DNA of 64,000 nucleotides, taken from Bimuria novae-zelandiae CBS 107.79 (lineage: Eukaryota; Ascomycota; Dothideomycetes; Pleosporales; Didymosphaeriaceae). The notes under the pieces are model-generated. The model saw only the letters and a list, made by a program, of their open reading frames with translations, was not told where the DNA came from and did not search any database. The stretch's first letter is position 1. Each line of letters starts with the position of its first letter. A program made the position numbers and the translations under genes. The stretch lies in the NCBI GenBank assembly GCA_010015655.1, contig ML976751.1:116836-180835 (forward strand). The letters run 5' to 3'. Shown here piece by piece: positions 11,779-22,400 of the stretch.

Positions 11779-13089
11779 CTGTGGTATCAGGCAAAAGTGA
11801 GGTGAGTGGCCCGCGCAGGATGCCTGACTCGATACAAAACGGACGCCACTAAACAGAAATACCATTAGCTCTATGTAATTTATATGATAATGCTTGTACC
11901 TCTGTCGTGTGCTGTCTACCACAACATCACCATAATGTCTCCCCCATTAACACTAACTCGTTAATACCTTACTCGCGACTAACGCCTCTAGATACGCACC
12001 TTGCGTCTAGCTAGGCACACTTACCTATTTATTACTAACCTTCTTAAGGTCTTAAAGAAATAAGTTACCTGCCTAATTACTAGCGCACGCGTTACGCTAA
12101 AGAAGCGTACTAGTTATTTACTTTCCTTTATAAATAAATAAGTAGACTAGCTTAAAGAATTTATTAAATCCTCTTAAGAGGGGAGGCAGATAAGTTTCTT
12201 ACGCCTTATAAAGGGTCCCTTTACTTATTAGGGCGTTAGTAAATACGTAATTTAGAATACTTTATAAAGTAGGGGGTATACTTGCCGCGTTACTTTTGCT
12301 AAGCCTCCTCTTACTAAAAAGAATTATTAGCTACGCCTCGCGTAGGCAAAAGCTCACGCTAACTAGTCTTCTTAGTAGTAGTATACAATCCTCTAGAGCA
12401 ACAAAACTTAGGTAACTAGTAGTTAGTATTATAAAAAGTAGGTTACTAGGTGCCTTAGAGAGGAATTAGATCCCTTTTATATTATTAAGAAACTACGTAA
12501 GAAGCGTAACTAGATGTTCTAAGGTTGCTTCTTAGATACAACAAAGGGGCTGTTAGTGTTCTAAGAGAAGAAATAGAAGAGTATTAATAAGGAAAGCTAT
12601 TATAAGAGAATTATACCTCTTGTTTATAAATAGCTACGCCTTAATCTATATCTTTAATTTATGTAAAATAGCGCTCCTAGGCACGCTACTACTTATATAA
12701 TTAAAAAGCTTTAATTAAGAGAAATTTACTCTATCTTTTAGCTAGCGTTCTCGCCAGATCTTAACCTAATTAAGATAGTGTAGAATAAGATAAAAGACTA
12801 TATTAAGTAGTATTATTTTAATCTACCTAGGGGTAAGCAGCGTACATATAGCCAGCTACGTAATATTATATAGGAAGCGTAGGACTTAATTAAAAGTAAA
12901 GTATTTAGGAAGCTTATTAAGAGCATGCTAGCTAGATACTAGGCTATAATTAATGCAAAAGGTGGTCACACTAGGTACTAAAATTTATACATAAAAGAGG
13001 ACAAGCGTGCGAAATTTACATGGCTCGGCATCTTGGCGACACCCCTGTTGTGCGCGGGCCACTCACCTCACTTTTGCCTGATACCACAG
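11779..13089 (+). mobile_element. Tc1/mariner-type DNA transposon, RIP-killed interior, perfect TIRs
   Basis: A perfect 39 bp inverted repeat (starting CTGTGGTATCAGGCAAAAGT) lies at 11779-11817 and 13051-13089, each flanked by TA (11777-11778 and 13090-13091), the target of this superfamily. The 1311 bp element has a plus-strand transposase relic. Near 12745-12800 the frame reads SPDLN and then K-DYI, the block around the third catalytic acidic residue of DDE_3-type transposases. Stops are scattered throughout. About 11955-12955 is stripped of CA/TG, whereas roughly 140 bp at the left end and 95 bp at the right end, TIRs included, are unmutated. It cannot move on its own, but its ends look usable in trans. 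Confidence 0.88.
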
Positions 13090-14303
13090 TATACTATGTA
13101 GACAACTGGAGTGCCATTAGCAACGCCTAGCGCCCGAGCAAGCGCACACCTGGGCCACGCGCGTGCGTTGACACCTGCCGCCTTCCACATCGCTCCTCAG
13201 CGTCTTCACCCTTTATCTGTCCACGCCGCTATGTTCACTAATATTCTACCCTCTCCAGAGCACCGGAAAGGGAAACGCACAAGTGCAGCCGCTGTTTCTC
13301 CATGAATTAGACACGCTACTCGTATAGTCGCACTATGTTCCCTTGACATCCCGCCGGCAATTGCTGCACGCGACTGCAGACCACCCGCATGCTTTCCCCG
13401 CCCAACTGGCATTTCTCGCTAGCCACACGGCCTGGGAGTTAATTTACGTGAGGTCTAGAATGCTCTGCGCGTGCGGGTGGGTATTGGATTTCGAGGCCTT
13501 AGAGGTGAATTGTCTTGATGGACTGGGATGTGGGGAAAGTTAGGCGGATGCGAGCAGGGAAGGCGGATGCTCACACTCCACCTCACACTATTGACTTTCT
13601 CCAGAGCTTCGCTATCCTCTCCCAGACACCTTTCTACACAAGCGGGCATCCGAGTCGTGCTAGTCGCAGTGAGTGCGAAAGATGTGCAGACGTCTCGGCT
13701 AACCCGCACACCTCCGACGACACATCTTCGACGTTTCGACGCCACCCGTGAACTTTCCCTTCGCACCTATCATGTTTCCCACGATGAGACTCTCAACGAA
13801 GCTCGTTCCGTTTGCAACATACCCCCAACTGCGCGCTGGCTCCGCGCTACGGCGCGTTCCTGTAAACCACTGCAAGGCGAGCGGGAGCGCGGGCGGAGTG
13901 CTTTACCGGGGTGTACGTGATATATAATATGTGCGTGCAGTCTGGGTATTCATGATGGCGACTAGGCCGTGTATTCTTTCTTAATACGATCTGGCATCGG
14001 GTGTTTTCTTGGGTGGTATTTGAATCCTGGAGTTCTTATGGTCCTACTTTTCTTGATTGTTATAGCGTCCTTTTTTAGTAACTAAAGAGCGTGGTCACCG
14101 GCGCGGTCACGGAAACGTGGTGGGAATTTCACCTTCCAGCATTGTTTAGGCCGCGAGCTTCACGTGGGATTGGTGTGGTAGAAGCGTTTGCAGCGACCTG
14201 GGCACTGCGGTATTGGTTTAAGAGAAGGCTTCCTCGACGATTGGCAGAGCTTGTGGCATCGACCTATTCAGAACGCCTTCGAAGACTGTCACAGATCGAG
14301 AAC
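13090..14303. other. Unassigned stretch upstream of the GDSL esterase
   Basis: Gene-like composition on both strands but no frame with family resemblance. The last few hundred bases are presumably the promoter and leader of the esterase gene. Confidence 0.35.
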
Positions 14304-15330
14304 ATGGTTGGTAGTAGGATACTCACATCTGCCCTCGGGCTCCTCGGCTTCGCTTCGATAGCAGCTGCTGCACCACTGCATACTCGCGCCGATGCTGCTA
14401 CAACAGTAAGGGTCATGCCCTTCGGTGCTTCTATTGTTGAGATTGTAAGTTCACTCTTTCTCCTTTGCAATTGGCCATCTTCTTTGGAAAGAGTCGGGAC
14501 TCTGGAATATGCGGTGGTCCATCCTTTCCATGAAGTCAGAGCTTGTTTGAACTCCTCCTATGGCAGGGTATGCCTGCCACGCACCTCCATTCCCCATCAA
14601 TCTCCTATCCCAGCGCACACCACATCCAGCATATCCTCCGCCTCCCAATCACGTGTCCCAAACCCTCTCACTCTTTCTCCCGACCCTCCACTAACCAACA
14701 CCCCCCAAGACCTGCTGGCGCGCCTACCTCTGGAAAAAGCTCCACGACGCCGGCATCTCCAACACCGACTTCGTCGGTTCCCACGCGACCCCCTCGGCCG
14801 GCTGCACCCTCGCCGGTGCCCCCGTCCCCTTCGACGCAGACAACGAAGGTCACTCCGGCGCAAAAGTAACCGACTACGCCTCCCAATCAACACTTCCGCA
14901 CTGGCTGTCCTCCGCAAACCCCAATGTCATCCTCATGCACGTCGGCACCAACGACGCCGCCGCCAACATCTCCACCGCTAAAGTCTTCGCCGCGTACGAT
15001 ACCCTCATCTCCCAAATGCGCGCGCAGAACCCGCGCGTCACGCTGGTAGCGAGTAAGTTGATCCCAATCGATCCCGCGCTGTTCGGCCAGTTTGTCGTGG
15101 ATCGGTTGAACGAGTATAATTTTGCGATGGAGGGGTGGGTGAAAAGGACGAGTACGGCGCAGAGTGAGATTGTGCTGGTGGATATGGTTACGGGGTTTGA
15201 TTATAAGACGATGACGAGGGAGGGGGAGCATCCGAATGAGAAGGGGGATGTTTTTATGGCGGAGAGGTTTTTTCCGGCGGTGAAGGATGCGTTGGCGAAG
15301 AAGAGTGTGAAGAAGTTGATGGCGCTGTGA
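14304..15330 (+). CDS. Secreted GDSL/SGNH-type esterase
   Basis: Exons 14304-14444 and 14710-15330, joined over a 265 bp intron, give 253 residues. The join is set by family pattern: the first exon ends in the block I region and the second begins TCWRAYLWKKL. A signal peptide covers about residues 1-23 (LTSALGLLGFASIAAAAP). SGNH landmarks are VMPFGASIVEI (block I; the serine is kept but the usual GDS is GAS), the EGHSGAKVTDYA region, GTND (block III) and GEHPNEKGDVFMAERF (block V; the catalytic histidine is kept, and the usual Asp three residues before it is Glu). Relatives are extracellular esterases acting on acetylated or acylated sugars. The two motif changes make full activity uncertain. 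The second exon is very rich in C at third positions, which supports it as real coding sequence. Confidence 0.85.
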
Positions 15331-15550
15331 AGGGGATGGGGTTATGTCACGTCACGGTCTTGTACTGTGTATTTAGGGAAGATGTGTATATTTTCATGTC
15401 TGGGCCATTTTGCCCGCTGCTACTCTATCCTTCGTCATCGCTTCTCTGCCACGTGGCTCCGTGTAGTATCTGGCATAGTTGTTAGGCAGATGGCCAAAAC
15501 ATTGAAGTGGGCCAAGTACATACATACCAGAGCGACGGTCCCTCCACTCA

Positions 15551-15869
15551 CTACTTCTCTTCCACCTCGCCCTCGGCCTTCTTCTTCCGGCCCTTCTTCT
15601 GAGCGCCCTACATGATCTTGTTAGTACACACAACCGGTGACAGCAGACGAGAACAATGAAGTACATACCTCCGGCAGCTTGCGGTGAAGGCGTCTGGCCT
15701 TCTCTGCCTCGACCTTCTCCGCCTCCTGCTTCGCCTTGGCCTGGGTAGAGTCAGTGGCGATTGCAATAGTGGTTTGGGCGGGACATACCTCTTCGTCGGC
15801 CTTCTGGCGTGCGGCCTCCTCGAGCGCCGCCATCGCTAGGCCGGTGGTGTCGTAGCCGCATCGTCCCAT
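15551..15869 (-). CDS. Tiny charged coiled-coil protein, three exons
   Basis: Exons 15789-15869, 15669-15740 and 15551-15607 are separated by introns of 48 and 61 bp, both with GTATGT donors and AG acceptors and all in phase 0. The product is 69 residues. An in-frame ATG three codons upstream (15878) is an alternative start. The protein opens MGRCGYDTTGLAMAALEEAA, then becomes a highly charged helix rich in E, K and A, and ends in KKGRKKKAEGEVEEK. There is no signal peptide or membrane segment. The even charge and heptad-like spacing suggest a coiled coil, and the basic tail could bind nucleic acid or direct nuclear entry, but no family is recognised. It is easy to miss because each exon is under 85 bp. 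Confidence 0.65.
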
Positions 15870-16941
15870 GTTCTTCAATGTTGCTGACTTTTGGTCGGAG
15901 AGTGTTCGGTTGGAAGCTGATGTGTCGCTGTATGGCGTGCTTTGAGTTGGTAGGAGATCGGATGAAAGTAGACATGTGTTGTGAACAGATGCGTGTGTCG
16001 TGTTCGTTCTGCGATCAGAGCAATCGAAAAATTTATATAATGATTGTTATGGCAAACGCGCGGTTGCTGTGCCAAACGCAGGTACGCAGTGGAAATGGAA
16101 GGTGCGACCTGTGTCGCTCAAACAGGTACTGACATCGAGCTAGAAAATGCGTATTGGGGAGGAGCATTACAATGGCGGCATCAATTTTGTAGATGATGTT
16201 GATGCTGTGCGTGTGTACATTTACGGCGATGAGGTGTATATAAACAGAGACTGTGAGCGTTGGGAAGGAAACTGATGCAGTTCACTGTGGATGGAAGGAC
16301 TGGAAGGACCGTTAAGGTCTGCTTATGTACCTCCAGGTTTCTTTGCTACATGCTGTTCACGAGAAGCCGGTGGCGATCATCTGCCAGACCTTATGGTGCT
16401 GGACAAGCATGCACGCAATCGACATATGAGCATGCGAGAGAGGGTTTGCACTTTCTAGACCGCAGAAGAGAGCTCAAACAAGCTGTTTTGTACAGCATGA
16501 CTCCTAGTAGTACTGCCCGGAATGATGGCTGTTCGAAACTTCAGGGCATGAGGTCGTTCTTCATGATCATTTCATACGATACCGAAGCTTGTTGATGATC
16601 AAGCAAAAAAGTAGACAGCTGCGGTGTGCCAGGGGAGAGTCACAATCCCGACTCTAGAGAGACTGGCTTGAACAGTAGGCTCCGGAGTGCTAGGAGAGTC
16701 CTCGGAGAATGGCACTGAAATTCAAAGCACGCCCGAGGCTTCCGAACATCGGCCTCGCTGATTATAGCGCCGTATCATCATGGACTAAAACCAGGGACGA
16801 AGATGAGCACAACATAAACAAGCGTCTATCATAAACCCCCGAGCACGTTCTCGCATGGCATGGGTGCAAAAGAAAAGAAAATCTTGTGCTTGACCATACT
16901 GCTTATATACACCGCCTTCGCCCCGAGGTCTACATCCCTCC
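15870..16941. other. Unassigned intergenic stretch
   Basis: It lies between two minus-strand genes: the promoter of the small charged protein on the left and the 3' flank of the complex I gene on the right. I see no other gene or repeat. Confidence 0.35.
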
Positions 16942-17713
16942 TTATTTCGTTCTGATGGTCTTGAGCTTCTTCGGGCTGTGTGTGAAGTTGTTGGCGTATG
17001 CCTTGGGAACAAACTTTCGCTCGTTGGGCTCCTGCACAAAGTACTCGTATCCCTGCTTATTCGCAAAGTTGATAGCATCCTCCTTTGACTTGAACTGTAG
17101 CCGGTGGCCCGACATGAAGTCACCGGACGACTGCCATCCCATCAACGGGTTCTCCCATCGGTGTCCTTTGGGCAGGACGTCCCAGTCCATCAGCCAGTGG
17201 TGCGAGTGCCAGTTGCCAGATTGAGTGGCGGTCTTTGTGGGGCGGTATATGCTGCGTTTCTGTCAATCATGCGCTTTCCAACATTGATGTCGGGGCTTCG
17301 CGTACCGCACAGTCCTGGCCTGCAGATCGATGGGCGCGCCGGAGAGCACGGCTGCAGCTACAGAATCGCCAGGCTCGCTACCGTCCATGACTCGCTTCGG
17401 GACTGGAGAGAAATTGCTGTTTGCTAGGTTAGATATGCCCTCGTCATGGTACTTCCTGGAGCACATACGAAGTGCGGTAGTCGATGGCAACATTGTAGTC
17501 CGGCTTGTGACGCATGCCCTCGGCTGCACCCTCCTGCCTATCCTGCACCGAGTCTGACTGGAGAGGCGTGGTAGGCGCATCGCCGGCGCTGGTCTGGGGT
17601 TCGAGCTCTTTGGAGGTGTATGTGCGGTATTTGGGGACCATGGCCCGCGTCGCGGACGGGCGAATGGTGGCGGACAGCAGCCGCGAGCCAATTGACCGTG
17701 GCATGGCAGACAT
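16942..17713 (-). CDS. NADH:ubiquinone oxidoreductase 18-21 kDa subunit (NDUFS4 family)
   Basis: Three exons (17469-17713, 17306-17416, 16942-17251) join in phase to 221 residues with introns of 52 and 54 bp. At both acceptors a second AG a few bases downstream of the first is the one that keeps frame and gives the family sequence. The N-terminus (MSAMPRSIGSRLLSATIRPS) is a basic, hydroxylated presequence for mitochondrial import. Family blocks are FSPVPKRVMDGSEPGD, ARTVRIYRPTKTATQSG, WENPLMGWQSSGDFM, and a C-terminal KEDAINFANKQGYEYFVQEP before KAYANNF. The product is an accessory subunit of respiratory complex I, on the matrix arm. Its start codon is 247 bp from that of ATP synthase subunit f, transcribed in the opposite direction, so the two probably share a promoter. 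Confidence 0.93.
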
Positions 17714-17960
17714 GGTGGGCGGGGTGTCGAGCTTGGGGGGCGGCAGCTTGCAGTGATGTCGATGTCGAAGTGCGCCCGGGGCCGGCGATGGCGCCAAGCT
17801 GCTAGCTTCAAGGTGCGTGAGGTTCTCTTGCCGACAACCTCCATCCTACCGCACGACCTCCATCCCCACAACACATCTTGCCAGCCCAGGTGCGTCGCCC
17901 GAGCCGATTCGAGACCGCCGGCAGGAGCCAATTGATGCTAATTGAGGCCCAGCCGACACG
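17714..17960. promoter_or_regulatory. Divergent promoter of two oxidative-phosphorylation genes
   Basis: These 247 bp separate the start codons of the NDUFS4 homologue (leftward) and ATP synthase subunit f (rightward). A CCAAT box lies at 17928-17932 (GCCAATTGATG), compatible with the HAP/CBF complex that controls respiratory genes in fungi. This is a motif match only. No clear TATA box is seen on either side. Confidence 0.6.
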
Positions 17961-18611
17961 ATGAGCTACATCACGAAGCGCGCGCTGTCCACGCTCATCC
18001 CGCCCAAGGTACGGACCGCATGCGCATCGCAGGAGAGGATACAGTTACTGACGACCCGCTCTAGGTGGCCTCTCCCAATGTAAGAACCGCTTCAACCCAC
18101 GCTACCTGCGCCCAACGTCCACCAAGCTGCCATCCTCTGTCCACCCGCCGACTGCAAAACATTTCCGCACGTCAGGGAACCCGTACACCGAGCCGTCATG
18201 CTAGTAGGAACACGGAGAAAACTTGCTGATGTGGGACGTAGGCTATCGGGTCATCGCCGAATGCTCTCCGCATGCAAAAGGTCGTGAGCTTCTACGAGAA
18301 GCTGCCGCGCGGAGCTGCTCCCGAACCCCAGGCCAAGGGTCTCCTCGGCCGCTACCAGAAGGCGTACTTTGGCAAGAATGCCTCTGCTATGCGTATGTAC
18401 CCGAGTTGCGGACTACTTTGCCTCCACAGGCCCATGTCTAATTGAAGTGCTGACGAGACAACATAGCCCTTGTCCACGTAATCGGTGCCCTCATTGCTCT
18501 TGGGTATGCACAGAACTACTACTTCCACCTGCGTACGTATTGGATGCTCGCTGCTTTTGAATATGTGACTCACACGCTTTAGGCCACCACAAGAACAACG
18601 TGCACCACTAG
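17961..18611 (+). CDS. ATP17: Mitochondrial F1Fo ATP synthase subunit f
   Basis: Five short exons (17961-18008, 18065-18079, 18242-18392, 18467-18532, 18583-18611) give 102 residues in one frame. The second exon is only 15 bp. The third begins GCTATCGGG at 18242; I chose this because the result (AIGSSPNALRM before VVSFYEKLPRG) matches subunit f of other filamentous fungi. The rest is equally typical: GLLGRYQKAYFGKN, one membrane helix (LVHVIGALIALGYAQNYYF) and the terminal HHKNNVHH. The N-terminus, MSYITKRALSTLIPPK, is the usual short import region. Subunit f sits in the membrane part of the enzyme, near the dimer interface. It is divergently paired with the complex I gene. Confidence 0.93.
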
Positions 18612-19469
18612 ACGGGTCGCACACTCGCAGATCGCATCATGAGCGGGAAAGCTAGCGTGTACATATAGAGTGTAGCAGATTCAATCTCAGTTGTGGCAAG
18701 CATGTGCGCGATTCCTCGTCCGCTTTTCTTTTTATTCAATACAACTCAACGTGGCGACTAGTGGACTGGAGACTATATTGGAAATCGTGGCTCGTGATGA
18801 AGTACTGATCCAACTCTTATCAGACAAAAAAAAAGCAATACAGATGAAGCAGCATATCGTACACATTTCGTGGCCAAATCCGGCAGAACGTCCCGAGTAT
18901 GGCTACTTCAGCATGCCCGCGTGCGTCCCTCGAGAATCCTGGTGAGAGTATTGAAGCAGGCGCTGCGGCTAACGACGCCACGCGTGATGTAGATGTACAG
19001 TGTGTGTGTGCCTTGTTGTACGGCAGCAGTGAGTCCTGGCGTGGGGCGTGCGGCAAGGCTTCAGCTTCAAAGAAGTCTCATGCCAAGAAAATGCCCTTGA
19101 TCGTGAGCCTATCATCCACCCGCTGCGCTGTTCACTACCCACCCCAAACACACCCAACTGCGCACACGAACTGGCCAGAGCCCCAAGGCCTCTTCTTCCC
19201 TCTGTACACGCTTGGTACGAGATACCCGCGATACTGCGCGCCCGCTCCCCTTTGCCGCAGCCGCAGCTCGAGCACGCAGTCGTCACCCCAGCCGAACCTC
19301 CGCATCTCCGCCGCGCAGTTCTCAGAGCACAGTAGTCGTCGTTTCTGCGGAAGCGCCAACTCATCCTCCGTGGCGACGCTTTACATCTGACGCTAGGTGA
19401 CTACTTTTCGACTTTCGCCCTTCTCCTACATGGACAGCCGGTCGCACGCGCCCGCGCTCGTTCCCGCCC
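18612..19469. other. Unassigned intergenic stretch
   Basis: 3' flank of the ATP synthase gene and promoter or leader of the following large gene. Pyrimidine-rich sequence near 19230-19450 on the plus strand would suit a fungal core promoter. No gene is recognised. Confidence 0.35.
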
Positions 19470-22400
19470 ATGTCTTCTCCCGCTAGAGAACAAGCTTCTG
19501 ACATAGAGCCTTCCGCTGCCTCAACAGACTCACAGATTGTTATGGCAGAGCAGATCACCCAAGATGTGGTAAAGGAAGCACAGTCGATGGGTGGCCCTTC
19601 GCCCATCGACGACACTGCGTCAACTACCAACGACTCCGCCGGCAACGGCGAGGCGCCCTCGGGCCCAAACACCCTCGACTTGAAACCCTCCGATGATCCT
19701 ACTATGAATAGCGCGACCCCTCCGGACAGTTCGTCTGCCGCTGCGCAACCTGCGGAGACTGTTGGTGGAACTGGCGACGTAAGTGGGAACACAGCGCATG
19801 GCGCATGTGTACACTGACTTTTGTAGGGCTCCACCGCGACTACGGATGACCATGTAAGTTCCGACACTCCGTCAAACGATACGAAGGACCATCTTGTCAA
19901 CGGCGACGCTGGAGAAACCTCCGCAACGGAATCTCAAAATACAATCGGGGAGGGCAGCGGTGGATCAGATACGGACATCAGCCGCCCTGGAAGTGTGGAC
20001 CCGGCGAAGCAGAGTGGTGGTCATTTGCGCACCAATTCCTCGCTCAAGAAGCCCGCGGCTTTCAAGTCTGTCTCGGTGACGAAGAACTTCCTGGCAAAGT
20101 CTGCTGTAACCACACCTGCTGCACGCCCTGGCGACAAGGCTCCCGCGTCGAGCACCGCGCCCGTGTCAACTCTACAGACAGCTCGGCCTCGCCTCGTTGC
20201 CAAATCAGGCGGTTCAAATACACCACGGATGCTCAGTAAGCTGAATGGAGCGAGTTCAGGGCCGGATGCCAGCAAAGTGTGGAATAAGAACCAACCCGTC
20301 CCGCCCGCACCACCAAAACAATTTACCGACGAAGAGCTGAAACAGCAGTATGGCATACATTTGGCAACCCGACTGCAAGCGGACGAGGGCGGAAAAGAGG
20401 CGAAGTGGGCAGATATCGACGACGATGAAGATGACTGGGCGCCGGATACAGTGCAATGGATGGACGGCACGAAGTCGACCGTTGCTGCGGAAAATCAGGC
20501 ACCACCCGTGGAGGAACCGAAACCTGCACCAAAGCAGGAAACCCCCGTTGTGGCTGCGAAACCTGCATCTACACCGGCCCCGGCTACACAGCGGTCAGCA
20601 ATCACTGGCGGAACTAAGACCATTTTGAAGCCTGGATCAAATGCGCAAGCAAATGCTGTCAGACCAAAAGGTCAGCCTGAAAAGGCCACTCTTGTGGCTA
20701 AACCTCCTACTGCTCCAGTCAAATCGCCATGGGCTCCGCTACCTCCAGTGGAAAAGGTATCTCCTGTGCAGATCAACCCGCCGGTCCAGCAAGCTCTGTC
20801 TCGTTACCCTAGAGATTCGTATGGCTACGATGACGTGCCACCGCCACATGCGCCGTCAAAAGAAATTGCGCCAGACGACTTCAGTCGTGCCTGGCGAGAT
20901 GAACGTGGCAACCGGGAGTTGTTTAACTCACACAGCGGTCGCTATGAGCCTGTCGGAGAAATGAGACGGGGGTCAATGCGAGACAGCGCCTATCGACAGC
21001 AGCCTTCTGTTCTTCAGCGCCCTTCACAGGATGGTCCTGCAGAGCCTTCGGCTTCCTTCCAGACCTCCAGGAACAGCGCCGATGCACCAAGCTGGGGCCG
21101 AAGGAGGAACTCCTCGAACGTTAGTGGAGGCAGCGGCCGCCGCATGTCCTTCGATAGACGAGGTGCCGACTTCCCTCCTGTGCCGTTGAACGCGCAGCGG
21201 CGGGATTCGCAAGCAGTGAATGAAATTGACGCTGGTCGCCATGCATTGCCTAGTAAACCGGGATCCGTGGATCAACAATCAACAGGTCAACCTCCGAGCT
21301 TAGCACATACTACTTCACCGAGTACTGCACAAGTGCAGCCCGTCTCACCATTTGGGTCGGCAACTTCACAGGAGGCCGGCACAACTGTCGCTCCCCCACC
21401 AATTCAAAATCTGGTAGAAGTTCAGGAGCGGCTCCTGCACTCCAATATCGATGCCATCAAGCTGCGAAAACAAAAGGAGAAGGAGCGAGAGGCCAAGGAA
21501 GAGGCAGAAAAGAAGGAGCGTATAAGGAAGCGCCTGGAAGCACTAGGCTTCAAGGATGATGACAAGCCGAAACCGAAAGAGCAGTCACCGTCGCGAGTTC
21601 CTCGAAAGTCGCCTCTGAAAGAGAAGGCAGTGCCCGCCCCAGTACAATCCCCACCAAAGCCACCAGTGCCCGTGTCTGGGGGCGAGGTTGCTCAGTATGG
21701 CATGATGAAAGTACATGCTCCAGAGCCGGTCAAAAAGCCAGCTTCAACTGAGCCGGCACCAAAGGCTGCTGCGCCTAAGCCGAGTCCCTCGCCGGCGAAG
21801 GCACAGACGCAAGCCGAGGCTCAGCCGAAGCCGCTGCCTTCACTTGCCCAATCTACCTCGCCCGCCCACAATCTTTCTCGCGACAGCGATACTTCCCAGC
21901 CACCCACCGAACACGTGCAAACGCAGGCACAGCCATCGCGACCAATTAGCGCAACGGATTCTAAAGCGGGTCAGTCTCCGCAAGGTCCTTGGACAACCAC
22001 ACTACCTTCACAGCGCCCGACCGGTTGGGGCTCGAGCGGCTCAAGCGTTTGGGGTCCTCCACAAGCTAGAGCCAGAGCTCTCGGAAACGGCACTTTTGGC
22101 CAACAGGTAGCAGCCCCGCCGCAAACGAATGCGAAGCCCATCGGACTCGATTCCTCCGTGAAGGACCTGCCACCACAACCTCAGGCCGCTCCCGCTCAGC
22201 AATTCGCACAACAAAACATGTACCCTCAAGCTTTGCCAACCCTAGCTCCGGCTAGTGTGGGACCTAAGCCCGGGCCTATCGCTCCACCCGCCGCCAACAA
22301 AGGTTGGGGTAACTTTCATGCGCACATCCGCCAAGATGATCGTGATATGCGTGCTAAAGCTGATTTGGAGCGCGAACGCCTTGGTACAGACTATCGCCCA

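Noticed and set aside
17263..17931. 222-codon minus-strand open frame over the NDUFS4 exons and promoter
   Set aside because: It is out of frame with the NDUFS4 family sequence and spans introns and the divergent promoter; a chance frame in GC-rich DNA.
20021..20470. 149-codon minus-strand frame inside the large disordered gene
   Set aside because: Antisense shadow of a long, strongly coding plus-strand exon.
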